From: Metallosphaera hakonensis JCM 8857 = DSM 7519
GTDB lineage: Archaea > Thermoproteota > Thermoprotei_A > Sulfolobales > Sulfolobaceae
Length of the DNA: 64,000 nucleotides
Assembly (NCBI RefSeq): GCF_003201675.2
Contig: NZ_CP029287.2
Location: 1,054,001 to 1,118,000, forward strand
Direction: 5' to 3'
Positions 1 through 11,400 of this stretch are shown here, one piece after another. How positions within the stretch are numbered: the first letter of the stretch is position 1; each line of letters opens with the position of its first letter. Position numbers and translations under genes: made by a program. The notes under the pieces are model-generated. The model ran no database searches. It was not told where the DNA came from and saw nothing but the letters and a program-made list of their open reading frames with translations.

Positions 1-72
1 TTCTGAAAGGTAATGTTAAGTCCAACATTAGGATTCGATAAACGATTCTCGATGAGTAGATATATGATTTTT

Positions 73-140
73 GAGGTCTCCATGTATAGATTTGTAAGAA
101 ACGCCATTTTCAGGTGAAATACACAATTATAGCCGGCTAC
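73..140 (+). repeat. Dispersed repeat family R-A, copy 1
   Basis: A conserved core of about 65 bases, with blocks CATGTATAGAT, GTAAGAAACG and TTTTCAGGTGAAATACA, recurs near 17014 and 44856 on plus and 40415 on minus. All copies are intergenic. It could be a miniature mobile element or a small RNA family. I see no coding potential. Confidence 0.6.
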
Positions 141-529
141 GATTTCCATTCTTTGTATTTCCCTGAAATTATCCTTTTGATCTCAAAAGATTTGGTACTT
201 TAACAATAGTCAAGTTAAATAATGAGCACAATTAATCTCTGTATCACGATAGATTTAGAGCGACTCCCTAACGCATAATTCAGATCCTAATTATAACAAA
301 CTTACCCATTTCAGCTTAATTAAACTGAAAATAATCTAACAGTTCGTCCTTTACGGTATTATTGTCATCACAGATATAACGGGCTTGGATGTTCTCCTCG
401 TACTTTTGTCCTCATTTTCGGAGATCTTCTTAATTTCATCTAATTAATTTAAATATTTACTCCATTTTTTCACGTTGCACTAAAGGCATTCAAATTAAGG
501 ATTGTCTATCGCCTCTTCAAAGAAATCTC

Positions 530-539
530 TTTATTTAAA
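530..539 (+). promoter_or_regulatory. TATA box of foxA
   Basis: The block TTATTTAAAG lies about 35-40 bases before the foxA ATG at 573. This is the usual archaeal TATA position for a very short 5' leader. No Shine-Dalgarno sequence precedes the ATG, which fits a leaderless or nearly leaderless transcript. Confidence 0.5.
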
Positions 540-572
540 GAATTCTCCAGCGTACGAAATAACAGATAGAGC

Positions 573-2333
573 ATGGCTACTCGAGAGGAAATTAGGAGAA
601 TAGAGCAGGAAAAGTTGATGGAATGGGCAAGGAGATACCAGGAAGTACTGAATAGGGAAGCAAAGAGATCCGTGTTTAGTAAGGTCTTATACACTGAAGA
701 GTATAAGACGTTAAGCATAAAGTTGCTACTAACTGCGGTTGCGTGGCTCTTCATAGGAGGAGCCTTTGCCCTCTTCCTGAGGGGACAGGCAGGGCTTAGC
801 AGCACCGGTACCCCGGTGGTCCTAGATCCTGCGTACTACTTCCAGGCGATGACCAACCACGTTATGGACATGGTATTCGGGGCAGCATTCACGGCAGTAT
901 TCTCCCTAGCTTTCTACGTTATACCAGCATTGAACGGCTCCAGGTTGGTCAAATGGCCCAAGGTCGCGAACTTTGGCTTCTGGCTCAATAACCTAGCTCT
1001 TCTTATGATGAACTTAGGAGGAATACAAAATCAATACTTGTTCACTTTCCTGAATCCACTTCAGGCTTCGGTCACCTGGTACATAGGCTATGGTACAATG
1101 GTTATTGCCGAGTGGATGGAAATGGTATCTGTTATAGGCACCAGTTTCGAAGGTAGAGTACCAGGAAGACTAGTACCAACTGCCATAGGCTTCATTGTGA
1201 TGGACATGATAATGATGGCTCTGGCCAATATCTCGGTCTTCATTGCTGACATGTGGAGCCTGTTCTCCCCAATTGGCGGGCTTAACATCTACCTGTTCGG
1301 GATACCCAACGCGGAGGTTTGGAAGGGACTGTTCTGGTTCGCGGACCATCCGCTGGTATACTTCGTACCATATACGCTCTCAGGGTGCATCATTGCAGTG
1401 GCCCCGCTTTACGCTAGGAGGCCCATGTATAGCGTCAGGTTCACGAGATGGCTTATTCCTACGGCATTCGTACTTGGTTCCAGCGTCTACGTGCACCACA
1501 TAGTTGATGATCCCTGGCCGCTGATTCTTAGGGACATATTTGCCCAGACCAGCACGGCACTCGTAGCTGTACCTTTCGCAGCACTCTGGTTACTCTTCTT
1601 CATTACGCTTGGGGATCCTAGGAAGTTGAAGTGGGATGTGGGGCTTGCCTTCATCTATGCAGCTGCAGTCTGGAACATCATAGGCGGTATACAGGCTGAG
1701 CCGACCAACCCGACCCCAGCCCTCGATCCGACCATCCACAACACGGGTTGGATATTCGGTCACTTCCACATAATGTTAGCATTATATTCCGTAGGGGGTG
1801 TCTTGGGGATAGTTTACGTTGCAGGTCCATTCCTTTTAGGGAAGCAATGGTACAGCACGAAACTTGGGTGGCTGCACTTCTGGGGCTGGCAGGCGGGAAT
1901 GGGGCTCTTCGCAGCCGTTTCCAGTGAAGGAGGCCTCTTTGGTCTCATCAGGAGGGAAGTGGCCTGGGCCGGGTTCTACGAGGTCTACTACCAGCTCATA
2001 ATGATAGCCGGGTGGCTGGCGGGATTTGCGACGATTATATTCGCGTACAACCTGATATTGACACTACTATACGGAGAGAAAACCCCGAAGACTGATATAG
2101 ACCTCTGGGCAGTGTATTCCATAGCCCTAGAGAGATACGGTATGAGAAGAGAGGGATACAGAGAGGAGGAGTTACCTTTGATGTTGCCCCCTGACGGAAT
2201 GATTAGAGTTAATGCTGAGACAGCTTCTAGCGGAGGGGGCTCAGGACTTTCGGCCACCAAGTCTGTTACTATAGAGAGACGCCTCCCTAAAAATGAACTA
2301 GAAGTACCTGATGATAGTCAAATAAAACCGTAA
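573..2333 (+). CDS. foxA: FoxA-type heme-copper oxidase subunit I
   Basis: Membrane subunit I of a heme-copper oxidase. Proteins of this type in Sulfolobales are linked to growth on ferrous iron. The 586-residue protein has about 12 hydrophobic segments after a charged N-terminus of some 45 residues. Visible ligands are His96 in NHVMDM (low-spin heme), His259 in DHPLVY with Tyr263, the His308-His309 pair in [10 protein letters not shown] (CuB), and His397/His399 in GHFHIM. The usual GHPEVY motif reads DHPLVY, so Gly and Glu are replaced. The FoxA paralogue at 3221-4972 is the same length class and shares long identical DNA blocks with it. No subunit II gene adjoins it inside the window. Family assignment is firm; the iron-oxidation role is inferred from known Fox clusters. 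Confidence 0.88.
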   Translation: MATREEIRRIEQEKLMEWARRYQEVLNREAKRSVFSKVLYTEEYKTLSIKLLLTAVAWLFIGGAFALFLRGQAGLSSTGTPVVLDPAYYFQAMTNHVMDMVFGAAFTAVFSLAFYVIPALNGSRLVKWPKVANFGFWLNNLALLMMNLGGIQNQYLFTFLNPLQASVTWYIGYGTMVIAEWMEMVSVIGTSFEGRVPGRLVPTAIGFIVMDMIMMALANISVFIADMWSLFSPIGGLNIYLFGIPNAEVWKGLFWFADHPLVYFVPYTLSGCIIAVAPLYARRPMYSVRFTRWLIPTAFVLGSSVYVHHIVDDPWPLILRDIFAQTSTALVAVPFAALWLLFFITLGDPRKLKWDVGLAFIYAAAVWNIIGGIQAEPTNPTPALDPTIHNTGWIFGHFHIMLALYSVGGVLGIVYVAGPFLLGKQWYSTKLGWLHFWGWQAGMGLFAAVSSEGGLFGLIRREVAWAGFYEVYYQLIMIAGWLAGFATIIFAYNLILTLLYGEKTPKTDIDLWAVYSIALERYGMRREGYREEELPLMLPPDGMIRVNAETASSGGGSGLSATKSVTIERRLPKNELEVPDDSQIKP

Positions 2334-2526
2334 TTCCGTTATCCATAATGAAATCAAGTTATACTTTTTTACGTTTGATATCACATACGTAGTTTGATAA
2401 GTATTATAGACTGGTTGAGGATAATGTGTGCTGTTGCGGACAACTCGCCTGTTCTCTGTGAATTCGGTTCATTCAAAGAGAAGGCAAATTTAATTGAGCA
2501 CTCTCACATTGACTAGGTTAGGGATA

Positions 2527-2600
2527 CACGTTTAAAAGTTTCCTTTATTCAATCTATCCTTAGTCATAATTACAATTAGCAATTAACTCCTGAATTGCCC
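2527..2600 (+). repeat. Dispersed repeat family R-B, copy 1
   Basis: The core has blocks TTTCCTTTATT, CATAATTACAATT and CAATT...AATT and ends near a GCCC. It matches regions near 8222 and 23710. It ends directly against the decayed IS1-type terminus at 2601. Confidence 0.55.
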
Positions 2601-3037
2601 AGGACTGTTCTCATACAGTCATCCTAATTCGAAATATATCTGAAATATTGTATCAGATCGCCTCTATACTTCCTGAGAGTTTAAAGGGCAACGTAACCTT
2701 CTTTGATACATTGAGTTGACTTTGGATGCTACATTGCGCTTTAGACTATGACCAAGTATAATACACTACAATCGCTAAAATAAGGACTCATTTGAGGGAG
2801 TTCTCTATTGTGGAAACAGTCTAGACTTGGGATTTTAAACTCCGCAAGAGCGAAGGACACTACTTGCATCTGTGTTAGGTCCCTCCATCCTTGCAAGTAA
2901 TCGTTTACTGGATTGCATTAGTCCCTTAGATATTCCTAGGTCCTCTGGTGTAAGTACCGTTAAGGGGATAATTTTGGTCATATTCTAATATTTTTACTGC
3001 TGATTATCGAATAAGATTACTGCATAAGGGCATTTCC
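2601..3037. mobile_element. Decayed, transposase-less IS1-family derivative
   Basis: The left edge (2601-2634) resembles the terminal inverted repeat of the intact IS1-family element at 6451-7624 (TGTTCTCAT.CAGTCATC..A). The right edge (3002-3037) resembles its other end (TTATCGAATAAGAT.ACTGCAT). About 370 bases between them hold no transposase ORF. It is most likely a degenerate MITE or a deleted copy. End identity is partial, so age or independent origin is uncertain. Confidence 0.6.
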
Positions 3038-3188
3038 GATTGCGATAGTTTCCACGACCAAGAAAGGAAACAACAACCTACGTCGATATATCATTACCAT
3101 GAAAAACAATTTTAAATACATTACATCCCTAAATTAAAGGGGCCTTCATTATTGTTAAACTTATAACATTAATCTTCGACATGAATCT

Positions 3189-3197
3189 TTTTATACT
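3189..3197 (+). promoter_or_regulatory. TATA box of the second foxA
   Basis: The block TTTTATACT lies about 25-32 bases before the ATG at 3221. This spacing supports ATG 3221 as a leaderless start. An in-frame TTG at 3203 would fall upstream of the expected transcription start. Confidence 0.55.
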
Positions 3198-3220
3198 TCT
3201 TTTTGCTCTCTTTAGTACAA

Positions 3221-4972
3221 ATGGCATCCAAAGAAGAAGTCCGAAGGCAAGATAGAGAAAAACTTTCGGAATGGTCAAGGCAATATCAAGAGGTTCAGGA
3301 AAGGGAGGCAAAAAGAAACCTTTTCATGAAGGTGCTTTATTCTGAGGATTATAAGATTATTGCAATAAAATTAGTGTTTGCTGCCGTAATGTTCCTCTTC
3401 ATAGGAGGAGCCTTTGCCCTCTTCCTGAGGGGACAGGCAGGGCTTAGCAGCACTGGTACGCCAGTAGTTCTAGATCCTGCGTACTACTTCCAGGCGATGA
3501 CCAACCACGTTATGGACATGATATTCGGTGCGGCATTCAATACTGTTTTCGGTGTTGCGTTCTATATGATCCCAGCTATGAATGGCTCCAGGTTGGTGAA
3601 ATGGCCAAAGGTAGCGAACACTGGTTTCTGGCTTAGCATATTGGCCCTATTCATAATGAACCTGGGAGGAATAAAGAACCAATATCTATTCACTTTCTTG
3701 AATCCGTTACAAGCTTCACCGACTTGGTACATAGGTTACGGGCTAATGGTAGTTGGTGAATGGCTAGAAATGGCATCAGTACTAGGGACTTCCTTCCTTG
3801 GTAGAGTACCGGGAAGACTAGTACCAACTGCCATAGGCTTCATTGTGATGGACATGATAATGATGGCTCTGGCCAACATCTCGGTCTTCATTGCTGACAT
3901 GTGGAGCCTGTTCTCCCCAATTGGCGGGCTTAACATCTACCTGTTCGGGATACCCAACGCGGAGGTTTGGAAGGGACTGTTCTGGTTCGCGGACCATCCG
4001 CTGGTATACTTCGCCCCTTACACTCTCACTGGAGCAACGATCGCCATAACTCCACTTTACGCTAGGAGACCCATGTACAGCGTTAGGTTTACGAGATGGC
4101 TGATACCAGTGCTCTTCGTACTTGGTTCCAGCGTCTACGTGCACCACATAGTTGACGATCCTTGGCCGCTGATTCTTAGGGACATATTCGCCCAGACCAG
4201 CACGGCCCTAATCGCCGTACCTTTCGCAGCACTCTGGTTACTCTTCTTCATTACGCTTGGGGATCCTAGGAAGTTGAAGTGGGACCCTGGGTTCGCCTTC
4301 ATCTACGCAGCTGCAGTCTGGAACATCATAGGCGGTATACAGGCTGAGCCGACCAACCCGACCCCAGCCCTCGATCCGACCATCCACAACACGGGTTGGA
4401 TATTCGGTCACTTCCACATAATGCTGGCGATATACTCCGTAGGTGGACTATTGGGCGCGCTTTACGTCGTCGGGCCGGATCTGTTCGGGAAGCAATGGTA
4501 CAGCGTTAAGCTGGGTTGGTTGCATTTCTGGGGCTGGCAGGCGGGAATGGGGCTCTTCGCGATCGCTTCCAGCGAAGGAGGTTTCTTCGGCCTAATCAGG
4601 AGGGAAGTGGCCTGGGCCGGGTTCTACGAGGTCTACTACCAGCTACTGTTGATAGGAGGTTGGCTGGCGGGATTTGCGACGATTATATTCGCGTACAACC
4701 TGATATTGACACTACTGTATGGTGAGAAAACCCCGAAGACTGATGTTCCCATGTGGGCCGTCCAAACTATAGCCCTAGAGAGATACGGCATGAGAAGAGA
4801 GGGTTACAAGGAGGAGGAGTTACCTGTTATGTTACCAGCTGACGGAATGATTAGAGTGGAGGAAAACGGAGGGATATCAAACGGGACACCTATAGGCACT
4901 AGGGCTGCAAGTGATCTAAATAGTCTCCCGAGTAGTAGTCCTGGAGTAAAAGCCGATATGGGTAAAAGCTAA
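3221..4972 (+). CDS. foxA': FoxA-type heme-copper oxidase subunit I, second copy
   Basis: Second subunit I of the Fox-type heme-copper oxidase. I chose ATG 3221 because [10 protein letters not shown] aligns with the [10 protein letters not shown] start of the first copy and the TATA box fits; an in-frame TTG lies 18 bases upstream. All metal ligands of the first copy are present: His in [22 protein letters not shown] and GHFHIM. The N-terminal 120 codons and the C-terminal tail differ clearly from the first copy, while central blocks are nearly identical at DNA level (3800-4013 and 4308-4423), suggesting gene conversion. The C-terminus is a polar cytoplasmic-like tail. Whether the two copies are alternative isoforms or partners in one complex cannot be read from the sequence. 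Confidence 0.87.
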   Translation: MASKEEVRRQDREKLSEWSRQYQEVQEREAKRNLFMKVLYSEDYKIIAIKLVFAAVMFLFIGGAFALFLRGQAGLSSTGTPVVLDPAYYFQAMTNHVMDMIFGAAFNTVFGVAFYMIPAMNGSRLVKWPKVANTGFWLSILALFIMNLGGIKNQYLFTFLNPLQASPTWYIGYGLMVVGEWLEMASVLGTSFLGRVPGRLVPTAIGFIVMDMIMMALANISVFIADMWSLFSPIGGLNIYLFGIPNAEVWKGLFWFADHPLVYFAPYTLTGATIAITPLYARRPMYSVRFTRWLIPVLFVLGSSVYVHHIVDDPWPLILRDIFAQTSTALIAVPFAALWLLFFITLGDPRKLKWDPGFAFIYAAAVWNIIGGIQAEPTNPTPALDPTIHNTGWIFGHFHIMLAIYSVGGLLGALYVVGPDLFGKQWYSVKLGWLHFWGWQAGMGLFAIASSEGGFFGLIRREVAWAGFYEVYYQLLLIGGWLAGFATIIFAYNLILTLLYGEKTPKTDVPMWAVQTIALERYGMRREGYKEEELPVMLPADGMIRVEENGGISNGTPIGTRAASDLNSLPSSSPGVKADMGKS

Positions 4973-5440
4973 CTTAGATTTAAGTAATTTTATTTTTTAC
5001 ATTTCGATTTTTGAAACTATTGATTATTTTCTGAGAAATTTTGGTCAAGGAAGATCTCTAGGTTTTATCATCTGGAGTAAATTATATTTTCTGGATGAAA
5101 AGAGGGCGAGATATTATCATAAGTGCCGTTTTTGTGTGAGACCTCTTATCTTAAATATACATAATGGTTTCTTTGCCTAATTATGTTAATTTATGGAAGG
5201 TCAGAGTATAATCACGTTGCGTGTGCTTTGTAAATTTCTTAAAATTCCTCAAATGAAAAGCTCATTGATTTCTCTTAAATTCTAAATCACAGTAGATTGA
5301 AAAATAGATTTAGCGTTAAACTAGATAAAATTTGTGCTAATTCCCAAGGGATATTATATAAAAAAGCTTAAAATTACAAAGGACCCAGAATTGGGTATGC
5401 AGGATTATGGGAACATTCAGTCAAGATAAAAATTAAAAAA
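4973..5440. other. Intergenic, T-rich 3' end of the second foxA
   Basis: Just after the stop codon a T-rich tract (about 4979-5000, including TTTTATTTTTT) is a plausible archaeal terminator. The remainder is AT-rich and I see no gene or repeat in it. Confidence 0.4.
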
Positions 5441-6190
5441 TTAGATGGAATTTATTGAGGCATATATAAGGTCGCGCTCTGTTATAATGCCCACTAACCT
5501 ATCTTCGACCACGGGCAAAGTTCCTATCCTCTTTTCATCCATAATCTTAACGGCCTTCATTATGGTATCTAATCTTCTAACAACTAACGGGTTCTTAGTT
5601 CCGATCTGAAGAACGGGCTTCGGTTCCGCTCCCTGAGTTAAGCCCTTTACTATATCTGCCGCGGTCACAATCCCAACTATCTTTCCTTCCCTCATTATTG
5701 GTAATCTTCTTACTTTCCTTTCTGTCATTAATTTTGAAGCCTCCAAAGAGTCCGCATTCTCGTCGATGGTAACAAGATTAGTTGACATGATTGAGTCCAC
5801 TAACCCAGAGTACTGCATCTTGGCCATTAGCCTGACCAGATCCCTCTCTGTGAACATCCCAACTATCACATTTCCGTCCATGACCGGGACACCACCTATG
5901 TCATGTGATGCCATCTCACGAAGAACGTTCTGAACAGATTCGTCCACACTAACACTCATTAGCCTCTCACTTCTAAGATCTTTGGCGCCAAGTTCCATCA
6001 AATCCCTTCCGTACTTGGAATATGCTTGAACAATACCTCTAGTAGTTATTATTGCCTCCGGCTTGCCATCCCTTAGGACTAATACCCTACCAGATCTCTC
6101 CCTGCTTAAGGCGTCTAGAATCTCCCTCATGCTGGAATCTGGCCCCACGGAAACTACCACGGGGCTCATTACGTCGGAAACTTTTATCAT
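5441..6190 (-). CDS. Four-CBS-domain protein
   Basis: A 249-residue cytoplasmic protein made almost entirely of four CBS motifs arranged as two Bateman modules. Recurring signatures are VSDVMSP near residue 4, GGVPVMDGNVIVGMFTERDL near 100, RRLPIMREGKIVGIVTAADI near 160 and IGTLPVVEDRLVGIITERDL near 222. CBS modules usually bind adenine nucleotides and sense energy state. No enzyme or transporter domain is attached. It is convergent with the foxA genes. A regulatory link to iron oxidation is possible but not shown. Confidence 0.85.
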   Translation of the reverse strand: MIKVSDVMSPVVVSVGPDSSMREILDALSRERSGRVLVLRDGKPEAIITTRGIVQAYSKYGRDLMELGAKDLRSERLMSVSVDESVQNVLREMASHDIGGVPVMDGNVIVGMFTERDLVRLMAKMQYSGLVDSIMSTNLVTIDENADSLEASKLMTERKVRRLPIMREGKIVGIVTAADIVKGLTQGAEPKPVLQIGTKNPLVVRRLDTIMKAVKIMDEKRIGTLPVVEDRLVGIITERDLIYASINSI

Positions 6191-6450
6191 TATTATAATT
6201 ATGGATTCTATTAACTTAAGCTTTTCCCTTGTGAAATCAGTAATTAAAATATAGTACGATATTAGAATAGCTAGGATAGTAAAGCTTCTTAATTATTAAT
6301 GATGTTTTCTTAATTTTATGCACTCCAACGCAGGATCTCATTCATTAAACATGAGGTTTAGTTCGATTATCGAGAATACTTTCCTCATTTATATTATTCC
6401 TATATAAAAAAGATAGTTCTTATCATGCAAATTACATTTCTGTATACCAA

Positions 6451-7624
6451 GGGAGTGTTCTCATGCAGTCATCTTATTCGATAAGTACCTGTAAAAATAT
6501 TAATGCGAGGCAGAAATCTCTTCAAGGATTTTTGTGGTCCTTACAACGAGTGGACTTGAAGACTTGAGGACGCGTGGGATCGAAAAGACTTATGTGCGAG
6601 GACCTCGAGGTTCTTTAGGTGTATGCCATGAACCTCGTAGCCCTCGCACAACTTATACTTCTCGTTCTAAGAAATTTAAACCTTAAGCCCCGAAAGCACA
6701 GACCGGAGGAAATCGCCTTCGCCCTCGCGGCTTACGTGATGGGAGTGCAGGTCACCAAGCTCAAGATACCTCCCTCCACTTTGTATTATTACATCAAGAA
6801 ACTCGGGATCAAGAGGAGGAAGGACGCGAGGCCGAGATGTCCGTCCTGCAACTCGGACCGCGTGGTCAGGAACGGTTCGTCAAGAGGGAAGAGCAAGTAC
6901 AGGTGTAAGGTCTGCGGGAGGACCTTTTACGGAACTGCGAGTCACAGGATGAGCAGGGAGCAGAGGGAGAGAATCTTGAAGGAGTACACCAACAGGATGA
7001 GCTTGAGGGGAATATCCAAGGTTGAGGGAAGGCCCTTGACCACGGTTTACAGCTTAGTGAAGAGGGCCGGCTTGAAGGCCTACGTTAACCTGTTGATCCT
7101 GCAAGCCCAATTGAAGGCCTTTAGGGCGAAGTTCGCGGTCCTAGACGAGAGCTGGACTTACGTACACGTGAGACGCGGTCCTAGACGACAGAACCTCTGG
7201 ATCTGGAACGCCCTGGTCGACGGAGTTCCCTTCTTCGTCACCGGCGACAGGGACTACAACACCTTCCGCTTCCTCTGGAGTTCTCTTCCCAAGTGCGAGG
7301 TCCACTACACCGACGCCTACTCAATCTATCAAGTCCTAGATCACCACGTCGTGGGCAAGAAGTACACCCACACCGCGGAGAGTTACAACTCGTTCTGTAG
7401 GTCGCACTTAGCTCGGCTAGCCAGGGACACGAAGGCCGTCAACAGGAGCAGAGGGATGACGGACTACAGCCTGGCCCTGTTGAACGTCATGAACCCGCAT
7501 GTTTTCTCGGACGAGGAGACTCCCTTGAACCTGGCCTATTTGAGGGGAGTACAGCATATTAGAGAACATCTGATATAATTTTACAGGTAGTTATCGAATA
7601 AGATGACTGCATGAGAACACTCCC
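6451..7624 (+). mobile_element. Intact IS1-family insertion sequence (ISC1173-like)
   Basis: Terminal inverted repeats of 46 bases with one mismatch lie at 6451-6496 and 7579-7624; the outer tip is GGGAGTGTTCTCATGCAGTC. The element is 1174 bp and encloses one uninterrupted transposase gene. Length and transposase type resemble the IS1-family elements of Sulfolobus. I see no obvious target duplication in the flanks, so the copy may have recombined or its flanks may have drifted. Two decayed relatives lie at 2601-3037 and 15229-15431. Confidence 0.85.
6619..7578 (+). CDS. IS1-family transposase
   Basis: A 319-residue single-frame transposase. The N-terminal half has a helix-turn-helix segment and a zinc ribbon of InsA type: CPSCNSDRVVRNGSSRG near residue 75 followed by YRCKVCGRTFYG. 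The C-terminal half has the DDE-like core, with Asp in LDESWTYV near residue 176 and Asp in HYTDAYSIY near 234. In classical IS1 the gene is split and needs frameshifting; this archaeal version is continuous. The DNA is visibly more GC-rich than the host intergenic DNA. Confidence 0.85.
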   Translation: MYAMNLVALAQLILLVLRNLNLKPRKHRPEEIAFALAAYVMGVQVTKLKIPPSTLYYYIKKLGIKRRKDARPRCPSCNSDRVVRNGSSRGKSKYRCKVCGRTFYGTASHRMSREQRERILKEYTNRMSLRGISKVEGRPLTTVYSLVKRAGLKAYVNLLILQAQLKAFRAKFAVLDESWTYVHVRRGPRRQNLWIWNALVDGVPFFVTGDRDYNTFRFLWSSLPKCEVHYTDAYSIYQVLDHHVVGKKYTHTAESYNSFCRSHLARLARDTKAVNRSRGMTDYSLALLNVMNPHVFSDEETPLNLAYLRGVQHIREHLI

Positions 7625-7655
7625 TAATGATCAAAGTTTGATATTGTTTTCTCTA

Positions 7656-8102
7656 TCAATTATTAAGTCCTGGGTCCCTTCTGTATTCATAAGCTCTCCT
7701 TCCTAAAGAATCTTTTAGGTCAGTTCTTGCTCCGTGTCTAATGAGGAATTCCTTCAGGGAACTGAGACCCAGATATTCCGCCTTATGCAGTATTGTGAAG
7801 CCATCTTTATCAGGAACATTTGGATCCGCCCCTCTCTCTATGAGGATCTTTACTATCTCAAGATTATTGTTGCAGAAGGCCAAATGTATTGGCGTATTCC
7901 CCTCACCATCTCTCTCATTGGGATCAAATCCGGAATCCAGCAGAAAAATCACTATTTCTATTTCGCCTTGGAAGGATGCCTCGTGAAGTAAATTTCTTCC
8001 TCTCTTAGTACATCTTAGCAAATTGATCTTATCCAGGCTTTTGATCATATCTAAGTTTCCTTCAGATATCCACACAAACAGGCTATTGCAAATGTTTTGC
8101 AT
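7656..8102 (-). CDS. Small ankyrin-repeat protein
   Basis: A 148-residue protein with about four ankyrin repeats. Clear units are GRNLLHEASFQGEIEIVIFL near residue 35, GNTPIHLAFCNNNLEIVKIL near 68 and GFTILHKAEYLGLSSLKEFL near 101, each with the typical loop D/G-x-DPN. Ankyrin repeats mediate protein-protein contacts. No catalytic domain or signal peptide is present, so a cytoplasmic adaptor is the safest description. It starts only about 30 bases beyond the IS1 element. Ankyrin proteins are uncommon in archaea, so transfer is plausible. Confidence 0.8.
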   Translation of the reverse strand: MQNICNSLFVWISEGNLDMIKSLDKINLLRCTKRGRNLLHEASFQGEIEIVIFLLDSGFDPNERDGEGNTPIHLAFCNNNLEIVKILIERGADPNVPDKDGFTILHKAEYLGLSSLKEFLIRHGARTDLKDSLGRRAYEYRRDPGLNN

Positions 8103-8473
8103 ATATTTTTTATTAACGGGGTTTATTTAAATCATTATTATAAATGGCCATGTCCATCCGTTCCTTTATCTTCCTTATGATAATGGATCGCTCCCCTAAA
8201 CTGAGATGGGGATTCGCGCTTAACGATTTCCTTTATTTGATTTATCTTTGCATTATTACAATTCACAATTGATACCTGAGTCGCCCCAAGCTGAACCTAC
8301 TTTTCATTCCCTGAATGATGGAATCTATACTATCGAGGGATGGCTGCTTCTCAGCACTTGATTTAGACTCCACTTTAAAACGATGAGAGTATCGGAAACA
8401 AAAATAGAAAGCTCCACTAAACACGCTAAAGGGAAAAAATGATTTTTATAATTTTTTCTTAAAAAGTTCTAGA
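8103..8473. other. Intergenic region with repeat family R-B copy
   Basis: No gene is supported. It contains R-B copy 2 (about 8222-8287). On the right is the T-rich 3' side of the molybdopterin oxidoreductase gene. Confidence 0.45.
8222..8287 (+). repeat. Dispersed repeat family R-B, copy 2
   Basis: Shares TTTCCTTTATTTGA, ATTACAATTCACAATTGATACC and CGCCC with copies near 2527 and 23710. CAATTCACAATTG is a short inverted repeat inside the core. Confidence 0.6.
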
Positions 8474-11400
8474 CTAAGAAGAACTCGAGGAACCTGAATT
8501 TACGTTGAATTCTACAGGTGCTAAGGTTATCTGCTCCAACATTTCCTGTGGAAGAGTCCCTATCTTCTTTATGTTGACCCATGACCACTTAACCATCTGG
8601 TTGTCCGTGGTGGGATCAACTGTAGGAGTTGTAACTTGGTTAGCTCCTGGCTTCACCTCAAATGCCATCGCGATGAACAGTTGACCAGGCGTTACAGTGT
8701 TGGATATCCAGGCTATGCCGTCTAGAGAACCGTAATCGTTATACACCTGGATTATGTCGCCGTTATTTATACCTTCAGCCTGGGCGTCCTGGGCGCTTAT
8801 CTCTATTATGGGCATGGGGACTCTCTGCACTATTTCGGGCACCTGGAAATCTGTCCACCCTGACTGGAATATTATATTCCATCTCCCGTTGTTTGCCCAA
8901 TACTTATACTTACTTTGAAGTTGCGATGCGTAACCAAAGATCCCAACATACGGAACAGGGAAGGGATTGAATCCGTTTATCACTGCCTTAACAAGGGTAT
9001 CGGCGGAGTATCCGAACATTGACGGTACGTCATCCAGGGTAATGTACTGTACTTGCCTGGTTATTAGCGGTATGCTTGTGTTCCCTACAGTTACGGATTG
9101 GTTTGGATTTACCGTGACTCCCTCCACTCTGAACTTTCCATGGATAACTGGTTCGGCATAATTCACGAGTCCCCACAACGTGAAGCTACCGTCTGCGTTA
9201 GTAGTCTTACCCAAGATTGGAAGTTGTACGCCAATCGTCCTAGCCATTTTAAGGTCTTCCAACGTTATTTGGGACCATCCAGGCGGGAAGGCGTGGGGAA
9301 CGAAGTACCCATATGGCCACACAGACGACGAGAAATTCACGGGACCGTTGGCAACATAGTAGGTCCAAAGATCGTTGTAGATACTGAACCAATCGTAATC
9401 GTAATAGTTCTCGGAGTAAGATGGGGCAATGGATAGGGGCTGTGAGTTCTGCATCATATATTTAGAGAGTGTTTGCCACAAGTAGCTGAAGGCGGTGTTA
9501 ATCCTTTGGGCTTGTGGTGAGTTTCCGTTTCCTTCAGATTGATACATCTGATATATAACATAGGCTATCATGGCGTAAGTCCAGATATCTGGCATTGATG
9601 CACCCAAGGGAGAGTGATAGGCGTCATCAAGCCTCAGCCTTCTATCGTGACCGTTCCACCTGATCTCATAGGTTTCGCCGTGATTGGAGGTGGCTGGCAT
9701 TAGAAGATGGGCTGCATTCTCGAAGGCCCTGTTTTGATTAAGAATGATGTCGTGCCCTACTACGAAGAGGGCACCGTTAGTGGAACCTAAACAGCTTATG
9801 ACAGCATTTGCGTAGTCCTGAGGAGTTGGAACGCTGGGCAAGGTTTGACTTACTGCTGACGTATTATAGGAGGAGGTGGGTGTGGTAGTTGTTGAAGATG
9901 GTACGCCCATGCCAGCGCTGTTCTCAACACATTCCTGAAGTAGTCTAGCCCTGTTATCTATAGTTAATCCAAGCTTGGCTCCACTCATGGTCTGCTTGTA
10001 CGGAACTGCAGTGAATATCCAGAGGACTTTACCATATCCGCTGTATATCAAGTAGTCGATAATGGGATTATATTGATAGATCTGTGGAACTAAAGTATTA
10101 GTGTATTGGCTATAGAAGTTCTTAATGAAGTTAACAATGTTAGTGGCATTGACTTGCATACCTTGGGCTTGAAGTTGTTGAGGAACATAGGAGCTCATCT
10201 GTATCCACAATTGTCTTCCCTGACTCAGATTGGATGACCAGGGAGGTGGTGGAGGCAACGGGAAGGCAGCTCCCCTCTGATGACCGAATCCTGTGCTTAG
10301 CCCACATCCAGGTCTACCGGAGAGAGCGCCTGAGATAATAGCTAAATCGGCTAGAGCATAAATTGGAGTGTAATTACCTGACCATATAATACCTTTCTCG
10401 AATTCTATGAGCGTTCTCTTGTAATAGGTATTTCCATTGGCAGTCTTAGGCTTCGCGATGAGGTCGCCCATCTGCATTATGATGTTCTGGGGCACGCCTG
10501 TGATGGACTCTGCCTCAGAGAGCCACTGGCTCAGGGTCTTGGACTGGAGGTAGTCCGTATAGTATTGATAGTTCTGGCTATTGAAGGAAAATCCGTTAGC
10601 ACTAGCAGATTGGTATAGGCTTATGAAGTGATTTACCACGTCCGGATATGTGTAGTAAATATATGCTGCAACCGCATTAATTAGTTCAGCGTCAGTACCC
10701 GGATTTACCTGCACGTAAAGCATGTAACCTCCGCCGTTGTTGCCTGACTGGCTTGTTATTCCAGATTGAGCTTGCTCAACAGTGATTCCCAACTTAGCTG
10801 CAGCTGCCCTCACGGTCTCGTTGGGTCTGGCTTCAACCACTATAATATTCCCAGGTGGTGTAGGTTCGCCTTGATCAAACCATTGTGCCTTTCTGCTAGC
10901 TGTTGCACCAGATATGTTATCAAACATGTGTTGAATGAAGTTCACAGTAGAGGTGGAGTACTCGTTGATCCCCCATAATACCAGCGTGTCCGCTATGCTG
11001 ATATCCAGCATGCTTGCAGTATCGGTTCCGTTCCCGTTCGTGGCCTCCATTAACGCGTCCTCCGTTAGCGAAAATGCCACCTGATAGTGGAATCTCACGA
11101 ATGGCGTAGCTAGCCCCATGTGTAGGAAGAGTCCGGGCGCCATGTTACTGAAAACGCCCCCACCTTGTCCACCGCCGTGATCAGATCTAATGGCCATGAC
11201 CTGAATTGCTGCTGGACCCACAGGGTCTGGATAGTTGAAGTTCTCGTTATCTAGGTAGTATTTGGAGACTGTGGCAGCGACTTGGATAGCATAGCTCCAG
11301 CTAATGGGCTGAAAGCTATTGTTCCATCTAAGCATAGGCGTTTGAATTCTGGATTGATAAATTGCGTACCCTGAAGCTACGTCGGAGAAAGGACTCCAGT

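Larger units (their letters stand above)
1..572. other. AT-rich intergenic region before foxA
   Basis: I see no convincing gene here. The stretch holds one copy of a dispersed repeat (about 73-140, listed separately) and, at its right end, the foxA promoter. A T-rich run near 465-480 could belong to the end of an upstream unit, but this cannot be decided from the sequence. Confidence 0.5.
2334..3188. other. Intergenic region with repeat copy and decayed mobile element
   Basis: No gene is supported between the two foxA copies. The region carries a copy of repeat family R-B (about 2527-2600) directly followed by a decayed IS1-derived element (about 2601-3037). The last 150 bases lead into the promoter of the second foxA. 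Confidence 0.55.

Noticed and set aside
3203-3220. TTG start of the second foxA
   Set aside because: The TATA box position and alignment with the first foxA favour ATG 3221.
6451-7624. Target-site duplication for the IS1 element
   Set aside because: Flanks of 8-10 bases on both sides were compared and no direct repeat was found.
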